A stretch of 64,000 nt of DNA from Fen-1058 sp964398185. Lineage in GTDB: Bacteria > Chloroflexota > Anaerolineae > Fen-1058. The notes under the pieces are model-generated. The model searched no databases. It was not told the DNA's origin and worked only from the letters and a program-made list of their open reading frames with translations. Made by a program: the position numbers and the translations under genes. Shown here in pieces: positions 49,177 to 56,949 of this stretch; the first letter of the stretch is position 1; the number at the start of each line of letters is the position of its first letter. The stretch is taken from the NCBI GenBank assembly GCA_964398185.1, contig CAYNML010000013.1, positions 24,427-88,426 of the forward strand, written 5' to 3'.

Positions 49177-50157
49177 AGAATTATACCCCCTGGGATGATT
49201 GCGATGCCACTCCCACGCGGTGCCGATAATGGCTTCCAGCGAAGCGAATTCCGGCGCCCAACCCAGCTCGCGCTTGATGGTCTCGCTGCCCGCAATCAAC
49301 GTCGCCGGATCGCCCGGACGGCGCGGGCCGATCTCGGCTTTGATGGGCCGGCCGGTGATCTGGCGAGCCGCCTCGATCATCTCTTTCACGGAATAGCCCA
49401 GCCCGTTGCCCAGGTTATACGTGCGGCTGCCTTTGTCCAGCGCGCGCAGCGCCAGAATATGCGCCTGTGCCAGATCGGTCACATGGATGTAGTCACGGAT
49501 GCACGTGCCGTCGCGCGTAGGATAGTCGTCGCCGAAGATCGTGATCTTCTCGCGCAGGCCCAGCGCGGTTTGCAGGATCAACGGGATCAAGTGCGTTTCG
49601 TGCAGGTGATCCTCGCCGCGTTGGCCGCGCGGCGACGCGCCCGCGGCATTGAAGTAGCGCAACGCCGCAAAGCGCAGGCCGTGAATGCGATCCAGCCAGT
49701 GCAGCAGCCGCTCGATGATGAACTTCGATTCGCCGTAGGGGCTGCCCGGCACGATGCGTTCTTTCTCATCGATGGGCATCCGCTCCGGATCGTCAAACAG
49801 GTTGGCCGTCGAGGACAGGATGAAACGCTTCACGTCGTGATCGACCATCGCGCGCAGCAGGTTCAGCGCGTTCGTCACATTGTCGCCCAGATACAGGAAC
49901 GGCTGCTGCATGCTCTCGCCCACCAGGGTGTGCGAGGCGAAGTGCATCACGCCGTCAAACGGGTGCTCATCGAACAAGCGCTGCACTACGTCGGCGTCCT
50001 TCAGATCGCCCAGCACAAACTTGGCGCGCGGATCGACCGCCGCGCGATGCCCCGTATAAAGATTATCAAACACCACCACCGACTCGCCTGCTTCGCACAA
50101 CTCTTCCACCACATGACTGCCGATGTAACCTGCACCACCCGTAACGAGAATGTTCAT
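49171..50157 (-). CDS. galE: UDP-glucose 4-epimerase
   Basis: 328 residues. NAD-binding motif TGGAGYIGSHV (6-16), then LGDLKDAD, the catalytic segment ILSSTANLF near 113-121 and the YGESK motif (Tyr-x-x-x-Lys) near 139-143, all as in extended short-chain dehydrogenases. RDYIHVTDLAQAHILAL and YNLGNGLGYSVKEMIE are GalE-specific. It interconverts UDP-glucose and UDP-galactose, supplying donor for envelope polysaccharides made by nearby glycosyltransferases. Its stop overlaps the palindrome before the antitoxin gene. Confidence 0.93.
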   Translation of the reverse strand: MNILVTGGAGYIGSHVVEELCEAGESVVVFDNLYTGHRAAVDPRAKFVLGDLKDADVVQRLFDEHPFDGVMHFASHTLVGESMQQPFLYLGDNVTNALNLLRAMVDHDVKRFILSSTANLFDDPERMPIDEKERIVPGSPYGESKFIIERLLHWLDRIHGLRFAALRYFNAAGASPRGQRGEDHLHETHLIPLILQTALGLREKITIFGDDYPTRDGTCIRDYIHVTDLAQAHILALRALDKGSRTYNLGNGLGYSVKEMIEAARQITGRPIKAEIGPRRPGDPATLIAGSETIKRELGWAPEFASLEAIIGTAWEWHRNHPRGYNSP

Positions 50158-50195
50158 GACTTATTCCTCTGTGTGATTTATTCCTGGCAAGCACT

Positions 50196-50265
50196 AACGA
50201 GTAATGAGTGACGAGTAACCAGTAACGAGCAATTACTCGTTACTGGTTACTCGTTACTCATTCGT
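50196..50265. repeat. Near-perfect inverted heptamer array (AACGAGT)
   Basis: AGTAATG, AGTGACG, AGTAACC, AGTAACG, AGC in one sense, then ACTCGTT, ACTGGTT, ACTCGTT, ACTCATT. The arms pair over about 28 bp. The TGA stop of the patatin gene (50258-50260) lies within it. Confidence 0.85.
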
Positions 50266-51232
50266 CCTCATCAACGTGATACAACGAATCCCACCCCAAC
50301 CGCTCGATGCGCTGGAAGGTCTGCCGCGCGGCCTGGCGACCCAGCGCGCGCAGCTCGGCGCCGCGTTTCGGCCCGTAGCGGATGATGTCGAGCGGCGAGA
50401 TCCACTCGTCCGGCGCGATGACGGCGCAGCGCACTTCCTTGTGATCGGGCACCACGTCGGCGCCTTGACGCACCCGCCGATTGACTTTGCGCAGTTCTTC
50501 AAAATCGTTTTCAAACGTGCCGATCAACGCCAGATCGAGCACGTAGCCCACGCTGCCGATGAGGCCGCGCGGCATGGGCGGCAGGGCGCTGCGCTGCACC
50601 ACGGGGCGCGGATCGTTCTCTTCGAGTTTGTGATAGGGCGACAGCAGCACCATCAGAATTTCTTCAGCCTCAGCGTCGATGGCCGGCCGCAGAGGCGAAT
50701 TATACATGACCGCGCCATCCCAGTGCTGATTGTCCTCGATCCCGATCGGCGCGTACACGTACGGGATGCTCGAACTCGCCAGCAGATGCTGGTGCTGCAG
50801 CGCGGGCACGCGCACGTACAACCCCTTGTTCCGATCGGGCTTCGCGCCGTTAGTGTACACCGTGGGGTGTCCCGTCGTGATGTCGGTCGCCACCATGTAG
50901 ATCGGCATGCTGATCTGTGCCAGTTGATCTTCTGGCACATACTTCTCCAGCGTGCGTTTCCACGGCGCCCGATCGAACACGCTCTTCCACGGTTTTACGC
51001 GGAAGAAGCGGTGCATGTCCCGGGTGCGGATCGAATCCCACATCGCTTGCAGCTGCTTGATGCCGCCGACCGCGTACACGGCCGCATTCATCGAACCGAT
51101 CGACGTGCCGACGATGATGTCCGGCTTCCACCCGATCGATTCCAGATGCTCCAACACGCCGACTTGAAACGCCCCGCGGCCTCCGCCGCCCGATAGCACC
51201 AGCGCGCGTTTGGGGGCTGCCTGTTCGGTCAT
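50258..51232 (-). CDS. Patatin-like phospholipase
   Basis: 324 residues from the ATG at 51232. The oxyanion loop is GGGGRGAFQVG (15-25), the nucleophile elbow IVGTSIGSMNAAVY (G-x-S-x-G near 42-46), and the catalytic Asp lies in HWDGAVMYNSP (near 175). Patatins use a Ser-Asp dyad to hydrolyse acyl chains from lipids. There is no signal peptide, so action at the inner membrane face is likely. It is followed upstream by a PF00882-type phospholipase-like gene in the same direction, hinting at shared lipid turnover. Its C-terminus (HVDEDE) and stop touch a heptamer hairpin. Confidence 0.92.
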   Translation of the reverse strand: MTEQAAPKRALVLSGGGGRGAFQVGVLEHLESIGWKPDIIVGTSIGSMNAAVYAVGGIKQLQAMWDSIRTRDMHRFFRVKPWKSVFDRAPWKRTLEKYVPEDQLAQISMPIYMVATDITTGHPTVYTNGAKPDRNKGLYVRVPALQHQHLLASSSIPYVYAPIGIEDNQHWDGAVMYNSPLRPAIDAEAEEILMVLLSPYHKLEENDPRPVVQRSALPPMPRGLIGSVGYVLDLALIGTFENDFEELRKVNRRVRQGADVVPDHKEVRCAVIAPDEWISPLDIIRYGPKRGAELRALGRQAARQTFQRIERLGWDSLYHVDEDE

Positions 51233-51257
51233 GATCTCACCTCGTGGTCAGGATGAA

Positions 51258-52013
51258 TTACGCCGCGCGAAAATACTCGACCAGCAGCTCCGCCAGCTGC
51301 TCGTACCCGTCCCGATAAAACTTCTCAATCTTCGCGCGCGAAGCGTGAGCAAAAACGTGCCGCTCCATTTCGGCGGATGAATCAAGCACCTGATGGAATT
51401 TCTCCGGCGGCACGCCGCCGCGCCTGGCAAAGACTTCCACCGTGCGAATGCGGCCCTCAGGCCGGAGTTGATCAGCCAGGTTGTCGCGCCACTGCAGCAG
51501 GTAGCGATCGGCCGTGAAGGGCAGCCAGTCGATCGGGTTGGCCGACGCCAGCGCGGACCCGATCGCGCCGTTGAGCTGCGGCTGATCGTTCCGATCGCAC
51601 CACGCCCGCAGGATGTTGTGATAGACGTGCCGCTCGTGCAGGCTTTTACCCCAGCGCGCGTAAGGGCCGAAGTTACTCAGATAGATATCACGCACCCACA
51701 GCACATCGAGCCACAAGTGGCAGATGTACCCGGCGATAAAAGCGGCGTGATCGGCCGCGCGATATTGGGGCGCGCCGAGCGCCGGGTACAGCGCGAAGAT
51801 GGCTTTGTGCGGGCGGGGCACTTCCGCCCACGGAATGACGAAGAAGTGCGTGGCCTCGCGCACCTGGCCGGAAACGGTCTGCACGTCGGGGGCGGTATTA
51901 CCGAAGAGGAACGCGCCGCGTTGGGCCTGCAGCCGATCGCGGATCGCCTCGGGCAGCGTGGCATCGTCGAGCAAACGTTGAGCAAGGACCAGGTGTTGGA
52001 CAGGTGTCGGCAT
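51258..52013 (-). CDS. Zinc-dependent phospholipase C-like (PF00882) protein
   Basis: 251 residues from the ATG at 52013 (a slightly longer frame begins in repeat sequence). The family pattern of early Asn/Asp and spaced His residues is visible: GAFLFGNTAPDVQTV, REATHFF, HAAFIAGYICHLWLDVLW and ERHVYHN. These positions bind zinc in the PF00882 family. Bacterial cytoplasmic members like this one are short and of unknown substrate. It lies 25 bp upstream of the patatin gene, so the two are probably one transcript for lipid hydrolysis. Confidence 0.8.
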   Translation of the reverse strand: MPTPVQHLVLAQRLLDDATLPEAIRDRLQAQRGAFLFGNTAPDVQTVSGQVREATHFFVIPWAEVPRPHKAIFALYPALGAPQYRAADHAAFIAGYICHLWLDVLWVRDIYLSNFGPYARWGKSLHERHVYHNILRAWCDRNDQPQLNGAIGSALASANPIDWLPFTADRYLLQWRDNLADQLRPEGRIRTVEVFARRGGVPPEKFHQVLDSSAEMERHVFAHASRAKIEKFYRDGYEQLAELLVEYFRAA

Positions 52014-52017
52014 GAGC

Positions 52018-52104
52018 GCAATGAACAATTAGCAATGATCAATGAACAATGACAAACGGCAAACCGCAATCGCTAGCTACCAGCGGCTAACGACCAATGA
52101 CCAA
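52018..52104. repeat. Heptamer array (CAATGAT, CAATGAC)
   Basis: AACAATT, AGCAATG, ATCAATG, AACAATG, ACAAACG, then degenerate CTAACGACCAATGACCAAAG, upstream of the phospholipase-like gene and between divergent genes. Confidence 0.75.
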
Positions 52105-52190
52105 AGTGGATTGTACACCGATTGAATTTGCAGGCCAATCGGACTGTCGTACGCCTGACGGTCGATTTCTACTTGCAAGGCCATTCATTG

Positions 52191-52208
52191 TATACTCACC
52201 TCAGGTGA
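52191..52208 (+). promoter_or_regulatory. -10 box and +1 palindrome of the winged-helix regulator gene
   Basis: TATACT (52191-52196) followed at the expected start point by CACCTCAGGTG (52197-52207), an 11-bp palindrome. The -35 is weak, which fits control by a regulator. Confidence 0.5.
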
Positions 52209-52212
52209 AAAT

Positions 52213-52887
52213 ATGGTTGATCTGGCCGCCGGACCCCGCCGTCGTCGCCCCCATGTGATCGTCATCGCCGCCGAGCGCGCTGCCGCGCGTTGGGCGCAGG
52301 CTTTGGCCGCCGAGCGCGTGATGTGCCTCGTCGCCAGCGACTTGACGGTGGCGGCTCGCCTTCTGGCCGAGGAAAACCAGGTCGAACTGCTCATCATCGA
52401 TCGCGTGCTGCTCAATCAGCAGCCGCGCGCCCTGCTGAACGTGTTAAGCAGCACCGGCCACTGGCCTGTCATCGTGCCGGTGCGGACGTCCTCCGTGCGG
52501 CCCACCGTGGCCGATCGGAAGCGCGTAACCGCCGCGCTGGCGCTGATCCGCCCCAAGCGCACCGTCGATCATCGCATCAAGATCGGCGAGCTGCTGATCG
52601 ATCCGGAACGCAAGCGGGCGCGCATCAAGAACAAGCACTGGGTCAACCTGCCGCCGGTGCAGTATCAACTGCTGTTCGTGCTGGCGCAGCATGCCGGCAA
52701 GGTGATGGGCTATCAGCAATTGCTGCGCGAAGTATGGGGCTACGATGGCAGTCCCGCGGAAGCGCAGGAACTCTTGAAGGCGCATGTGCGCCTGCTGCGG
52801 CGTAAATTGGGCCTCGATCCGCAGCGCGGCGAGTACATCCAATCGGTGCGGGGGCACGGTTATATGCTGGCTGCGCCCGACAGCTAA
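52213..52887 (+). CDS. Winged-helix (OmpR-type) transcriptional regulator with degenerate receiver
   Basis: 224 residues. The C-terminal winged helix (about 122-222) has LPPVQYQLLFVLAQHAGKVMGYQQLLREVWGYDG and LKAHVRLLRRKLGLDPQRGEYIQSVRGHGYML, complete as in OmpR/PhoB. The N-terminal 110 residues look like a receiver fold (VIVIAAERAAARWAQALAAERVMCLVASDLTVAARLLAEE) but lack the clustered acidic residues and phospho-Asp, so it is probably not phosphorylated. No kinase gene is adjacent. It lies directly upstream of the KamA locus, whose leader holds direct repeats, making it a candidate regulator of that locus. Confidence 0.9.
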   Translation: MVDLAAGPRRRRPHVIVIAAERAAARWAQALAAERVMCLVASDLTVAARLLAEENQVELLIIDRVLLNQQPRALLNVLSSTGHWPVIVPVRTSSVRPTVADRKRVTAALALIRPKRTVDHRIKIGELLIDPERKRARIKNKHWVNLPPVQYQLLFVLAQHAGKVMGYQQLLREVWGYDGSPAEAQELLKAHVRLLRRKLGLDPQRGEYIQSVRGHGYMLAAPDS

Positions 52888-52908
52888 CACAGAGAATCGT
52901 CCGCGCCT

Positions 52909-52972
52909 GGAGTCGAGGCTTTCGCCGGGGGAGTGGTCGCGACCCTTCCGGTTAAAGCCTCGACTCCGTTTT
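52909..52972 (+). terminator. Terminator after the regulator gene
   Basis: GGAGTCGAGGCTTT (52909-52922) and AAAGCCTCGACTCC (52954-52967) pair over 14 bp, followed by GTTTT. Confidence 0.82.
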
Positions 52973-53058
52973 AACGCCGGCCGGGCAACTGGCCCCAACA
53001 GTCAGCCAAGCTGCTGGCAGCAGCTGACGTCCCGTTAAAAGTTCAAACCGTGAACCGC

Positions 53059-53110
53059 TTCACCGTCATTTCACCAAATGATTTTCGATCAAGTTTCACC
53101 GTGATTTTAC
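53059..53110 (+). promoter_or_regulatory. Direct repeats TTCACCGT upstream of kamA-like gene
   Basis: TTCACCGTCAT (53059), TTCACCAAATG (53070) and TTCACCGTGAT (53095): the first two are 11 bp apart, the spacing used by OmpR/PhoB-type proteins. A TAGAAT -10-like box lies at about 53133. Besides this the 304-bp gap holds the terminator, a small GTCAGC/GCTGAC hairpin near 53001-53028 and no gene. Confidence 0.5.
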
Positions 53111-53191
53111 TGATAGGTGGAATGAAGTACGGTAGAATAACCCGCGATAACCAGTATTTAATGAAGTGTAAGTAGTCGCTGAGGCTCAAGC

Positions 53192-54586
53192 ATGGATAAC
53201 CCAACCCAACCCCGCACACGGACGTGTGCCCCCCAGTGGTATGACGTACCCGATGAGAAATGGTTCGACTGGCGCTGGCAGCTGGCCAATCGTTTGAACA
53301 GCGTGGATGAACTGGGCGAGGTCATCAATCTGACCGACAGTGAGAAGCAGGCGCTCAGCGCGCCGGGCCTGTTTCGCGTGGACATTACGCCCTATTTCGC
53401 CAGCCTGATCGATCCCGACGATCCGAACTGCCCGGTGCGCAAGCAGGTCATTCCGACGGCGCGCGAACTGGAAAAGTTCGAGTCGCAGATGGAAGATTCG
53501 CTGGCGGAAGATCGCCACAGCCCGGTGCCGGGCCTGGTGCATCGCTATCCCGATCGCGTGCTGTTCCTGGTGACGACGCAGTGTGCGTCGTATTGCCGTT
53601 ACTGCACCCGCAGCCGCATCGTGGGCGATCCCAGCGCCACGTTCAAGCGCAGCGAATGGGATGCGGCCATCGACTACCTGAAGAATACGCCGCAGGTGCG
53701 CGATGTGCTGCTGTCCGGCGGTGATCCGCTGACACTGGCGCCGAAACTGCTGGAAGAACTGCTATCGCGCCTGCGCGAGATCCCGCACATCGAGATCATC
53801 CGCATCGGCAGCCGCGTGCCGGTCTTCCTGCCCATGCGCATCGATCAGGAATTCTGCGACATGGTGCAGAAGGTTCACCCGTTCTGGCTGAACATTCACG
53901 TCAACCACGCGCGCGAGATTACGCCCGAACTGCGCCAGGCGTGCGATCGGCTGTCGCGGGCGGGCGTGCCGTTGGGCAACCAGAGTGTGCTGCTGGCCGG
54001 CGTCAACGACTCGGTTAACATTCAGCGCGAACTGGTGCACGAACTGGTGAAGATGCGGGTGCGCCCGTATTACCTGTATCAATGTGATCTGGTGGAAGGT
54101 TCCGGCCATCTGCGCACCACCGTGGCGCGCGGCATCGAAATCATCGAAGGGCTGCGCGGCCACACCAGCGGCTTTGCCGTGCCCACGTTCTGCGTCGACG
54201 GGCCGGGCGGCGGCGGCAAGATTCCAGTGATGCCCAATTACGTGGTATCGCAAGCCCCGGGCAAGATTGTGCTGCGGAATTATGAAGGCTTCATGACTAC
54301 GTACACCGAGCCGCTCGATTACGATCCGCACGCCATCGACGCGCTCGACGCGCAGGCGCGCAAGCGTTTGGAGCCGGGTCAGCGCGGCGTGGTCGGCTTG
54401 CTGGAAGGCGAACGCCTGACGATCGAACCGGCAGGCTTCAGCGAGGTGCACGCACGCGGCGGGGCGGAACACCGCTTGCGCAGCGGCGACGCCAGCAAGT
54501 GGCAGCCGCTGGGGATCGGCACCGCCGATCGGCCGTTGTTGAAGGACGGCGAAGTCGTCGAGAAGAGCGATCACGAAGTGGAATGA
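53192..54586 (+). CDS. KamA family radical SAM aminomutase
   Basis: 464 residues. The radical SAM cluster CASYCRYC (Cys near 131, 135 and 138, CxxxCxxC) follows VLFLVTTQ as in lysine 2,3-aminomutase. LLSGGDPL near 171-178 and NIHVNHAREITPE near 231 are conserved in KamA, and VPTFCVDGPGGGGKIPVMPNY near 328-348 includes the PLP-lysine region. KamA converts L-lysine to beta-lysine; relatives act on glutamate or other amino acids, so the substrate is open. The N-terminus WYDVPDEKWFDWRWQLANRL is typical. It is the first gene of a locus with two ATP-grasp ligases and a GNAT. Confidence 0.93.
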   Translation: MDNPTQPRTRTCAPQWYDVPDEKWFDWRWQLANRLNSVDELGEVINLTDSEKQALSAPGLFRVDITPYFASLIDPDDPNCPVRKQVIPTARELEKFESQMEDSLAEDRHSPVPGLVHRYPDRVLFLVTTQCASYCRYCTRSRIVGDPSATFKRSEWDAAIDYLKNTPQVRDVLLSGGDPLTLAPKLLEELLSRLREIPHIEIIRIGSRVPVFLPMRIDQEFCDMVQKVHPFWLNIHVNHAREITPELRQACDRLSRAGVPLGNQSVLLAGVNDSVNIQRELVHELVKMRVRPYYLYQCDLVEGSGHLRTTVARGIEIIEGLRGHTSGFAVPTFCVDGPGGGGKIPVMPNYVVSQAPGKIVLRNYEGFMTTYTEPLDYDPHAIDALDAQARKRLEPGQRGVVGLLEGERLTIEPAGFSEVHARGGAEHRLRSGDASKWQPLGIGTADRPLLKDGEVVEKSDHEVE

Positions 54587-54592
54587 ATCAAA

Positions 54593-54621
54593 CCTCCCGG
54601 AGGCTTGAAGCCTTCGGGAGG
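54593..54621 (+). other. Hairpin between kamA-like and ligase genes
   Basis: CCTCCCGGAGGC / GCCTTCGGGAGG (54593-54604, 54610-54621) with one G-U pair and no T-run. It may tune expression between the genes rather than stop it. It is like the CCTCCCGG hairpins elsewhere. Confidence 0.6.
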
Positions 54622-54643
54622 ATCAAGAACAAGGAGCATAAGT

Positions 54644-54712
54644 GTGAATAGCGAGGCAGATCCATCGAGCAAACAGAGCGCCAAGTTGTGCGAGGTGCCA
54701 GCATGCGCGTAG
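54644..54712 (+). CDS. Possible 22-residue peptide between kamA-like and ligase genes
   Basis: A frame with GTG start at 54644, 7 nt after a strong AAGGAG, encodes 22 residues ending KLCEVPACA and stops at 54712, overlapping the next start (54703) by 10 bp. It is too short to judge by composition. It could be a translational-coupling leader or a small substrate peptide for the adjacent ligases. It could also be chance. Confidence 0.35.
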   Translation: MNSEADPSSKQSAKLCEVPACA

Positions 54713-55752
54713 CCCTCTTGCACAACCTGGCCGAGAACGCGCCGCAGCCCAACCCGGATGCGCCGCACGACATTCTGTACGAACTCGATCATCCGAAAAA
54801 TATTGAGGCCTACAAAAAGGCGCTGGAGGCGGGTGGTCACGAAGTCTTTCCGATGGACGGCGACGCCTACGTGGCGCAGCGCTTGAAGGATCTGGCGATC
54901 GACATCTGCTTCAACCAGTGCGAAGGGTATCGCGGCGATTCACGCGAGGCCCAGATTCCGGCGCTGCTGGAGATGATCGGCGTGCCGTACACCGGCTCCA
55001 AGGTACTGGCGCTGGCGTTGACGCTGGACAAGGCGATGACCAAGCGCGTGCTGATGTACCACGGACTGCCCACCCCGCCGTTCCAGGAATTCGTCACCGC
55101 CGACGATCCACTCGATCCCCGGCTGGCCAACCAATTCCCGTTGTTCGCCAAACCGAATAGCGAAGGCACCGGCATGGGCATCGACGATCGCTCGATTGTG
55201 CGCGATGAAGCCGAGCTGCGTGAGCGGGTGGCCTACCTGCTGCACGCCTATCACGAGCCGGTGTTGGTGGAGAAGTACATCGAGGGCAACGATGTGACGG
55301 TGGGGCTGGTGGGCAATTACCCCGATCTGCACATTTTCCCCATCTCGATGATCGATAACTCGCTGTACGAAGAGACCGGGCTGCACGTCTACGGTTCCGA
55401 GTTAAAGATCGACCTGGGTGACAAATATCAATATCAATGCCCGGCGCGGATTCCCGAAGAACTGGCGGCCGAACTGCGCCGCCTGACCATCGAGACGATG
55501 CGCGTCACCAACACGCTCGATTTTGCGCGCGTGGATTTCCGGCTGGACAAGCACGACCACCACCAGCCGTACATTCTGGAGATCAATTCGCTGCCCGGCA
55601 TCACGCCGATTAGCGATCTGACGTTGATGGCCGAAGCCGAGGGGTGGTCGCACGCCCGCTTGGTTTATTCGGTCTTTGAAGCCGCTTTGAAGCGTTACGG
55701 CCTGGAAATTGCCGTGCCGCTGCACGAATACGAGGAAGTGCGCGTCCGCTAG
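54703..55752 (+). CDS. ATP-grasp ligase 1 (D-Ala-D-Ala ligase-like)
   Basis: 349 residues from the ATG at 54703, with GAGGTG upstream; a GTG at 54688 is the alternative. ATP-grasp features: FPLFAKPNSEGTGMGIDDRSIV (about 147-168), VLVEKYIEGNDVTVGLVGN (about 187-205) and the Mg and substrate end FARVDFRLDKH...YILEINSLPGITPISDLTLMAEAEG (about 275-315), very like D-alanine:D-alanine ligase. The N-terminal domain has ICFNQCEGYRGDSREAQIPALLEMIGVPYTGS. These enzymes join amino acids by an acyl-phosphate. Context (KamA, second ligase, GNAT) argues for a dipeptide containing a beta-amino acid rather than cell-wall D-Ala-D-Ala. Confidence 0.85.
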   Translation: MRVALLHNLAENAPQPNPDAPHDILYELDHPKNIEAYKKALEAGGHEVFPMDGDAYVAQRLKDLAIDICFNQCEGYRGDSREAQIPALLEMIGVPYTGSKVLALALTLDKAMTKRVLMYHGLPTPPFQEFVTADDPLDPRLANQFPLFAKPNSEGTGMGIDDRSIVRDEAELRERVAYLLHAYHEPVLVEKYIEGNDVTVGLVGNYPDLHIFPISMIDNSLYEETGLHVYGSELKIDLGDKYQYQCPARIPEELAAELRRLTIETMRVTNTLDFARVDFRLDKHDHHQPYILEINSLPGITPISDLTLMAEAEGWSHARLVYSVFEAALKRYGLEIAVPLHEYEEVRVR

Positions 55753-55758
55753 GATGGT

Positions 55759-55842
55759 GTCAGTGCGAGGCGGCCGTCAGGCCGACGAAGCAATCTCATG
55801 GTCGAGCAGGAGATTGCTTCGCTAAGAAGCGCTCGCAATGAC
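55759..55842. repeat. Dispersed hairpin repeat, copy 2
   Basis: GTCAGTGCGAG and CTCGCAATGAC outer arms with inner GACGAAGCAATCTC / GAGATTGCTTCG, between the two ligase genes. Confidence 0.85.
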
Positions 55843-55866
55843 GAAGCGCGCACCCAAGGAGAGAGC

Positions 55867-56949
55867 ATGTTAGCCTTAAACGCCTATGCCGTCGCCGAGC
55901 CCCGCACCCGCCGCCGCGTGCGAACTTCCACGCTGAAGCGGCCCGCCAAAGTGCTGGTGGGGTACAGCGCCATTGACAAGGTCGATCACGGGGAAGCCCG
56001 CGATCTGGAAACCGATCTGGAAACGATCGATACGGCGAACACCATCGCCAAAAATTTGCGCAAGGCCGGTTTCGACGCCGAGACCTACATCGTCTACACG
56101 CTGCGCGACATCGATCGGCTGATCGAGAAGTACGATCCCGACGATCTGCTGTTCTTCAATCTATGCGAGCATCTGCAGGGACGCGCCGCGGACGATGTGA
56201 AGATCACCACGCGCCTCGAGAAGCTGGGGATCACCTACACGGGCGCGCCCACGGCCACGCTGCGCCGCACGCTGGACAAAGGCCGCGCCAAGCAGCTGCT
56301 GCAAAAGTACGACATTCCGACCGCGCCGTACCAGGTCTTCGAGCGAGCAGACGAAGCGATCAACGTGCCGCTGCCCGCCATCGTGAAGCCGGTGGCCGAG
56401 GATGCCAGCCTGGGCATCACGCGCGAATCGGTGGTGTTCGACGAGGCGCAGCTGCGCGCTCGGGTGCAGTACATCCTGGAGGTGTATCGCCAACCGGCGC
56501 TGGTGGAAGAGTACATCGTCGGGCGCGAGTTCAACATCGGGCTGTGGGGCAACGGCACGACGCACATCCTGCCCGTGGCCGAGTTGAGCTTCACGCAGTG
56601 GAAGAATCCGTATCAGCAGTTCTGCCACTTCGACGCCAAGTGGAATCCCGCCTCGCCCGAGTATCAATCGATGCCGGTGATCTGTCCCGCCGAAGTGGAG
56701 GCTGAGATTGCCGATCGCATTCGCACGGTGGCGTATCGCTCGTATCACGCGCTGGGCTGCCGCGATTATGCGCGCGTCGATCTGCGCGTGCGCGACGGCG
56801 TGCCGTACGTGCTGGAAGTGAATCCCAATCCGTGCCTGGCGCCGGACGCCGGTTTCCCTAACGCGGCGCGCGTGGCTGGCTATTCGTATCCCAAGATGGC
56901 GACCCAGATCGTGGAATGGGCGTGGGGGAGGCGCATCGGTCATGCCTGA
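55867..56949 (+). CDS. ATP-grasp ligase 2 (D-Ala-D-Ala ligase-like)
   Basis: 360 residues from the ATG at 55867, with AAGGAGAG upstream; upstream codons lie in a repeat. ATP-grasp features: PAIVKPVAEDASLGITRESVVFDE, ALVEEYIVGREFNIGLWG and ARVDLRVRDGVPYVLEVNPNPCLAPDAGF. LFFNLCEHLQGRAADDVKITTRLEKLGITYTGAPTATLRRTLDKGRAKQLL parallels ligase 1 (FNQCEGYRG...YTGS...LDKAMTKRVL), so the two are paralogues with diverged substrate ends (NPNPCLAP versus NSLPGITP). It overlaps the GNAT gene by 8 bp. This suggests two successive couplings, or a heteromeric pair. Confidence 0.88.
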   Translation: MLALNAYAVAEPRTRRRVRTSTLKRPAKVLVGYSAIDKVDHGEARDLETDLETIDTANTIAKNLRKAGFDAETYIVYTLRDIDRLIEKYDPDDLLFFNLCEHLQGRAADDVKITTRLEKLGITYTGAPTATLRRTLDKGRAKQLLQKYDIPTAPYQVFERADEAINVPLPAIVKPVAEDASLGITRESVVFDEAQLRARVQYILEVYRQPALVEEYIVGREFNIGLWGNGTTHILPVAELSFTQWKNPYQQFCHFDAKWNPASPEYQSMPVICPAEVEAEIADRIRTVAYRSYHALGCRDYARVDLRVRDGVPYVLEVNPNPCLAPDAGFPNAARVAGYSYPKMATQIVEWAWGRRIGHA

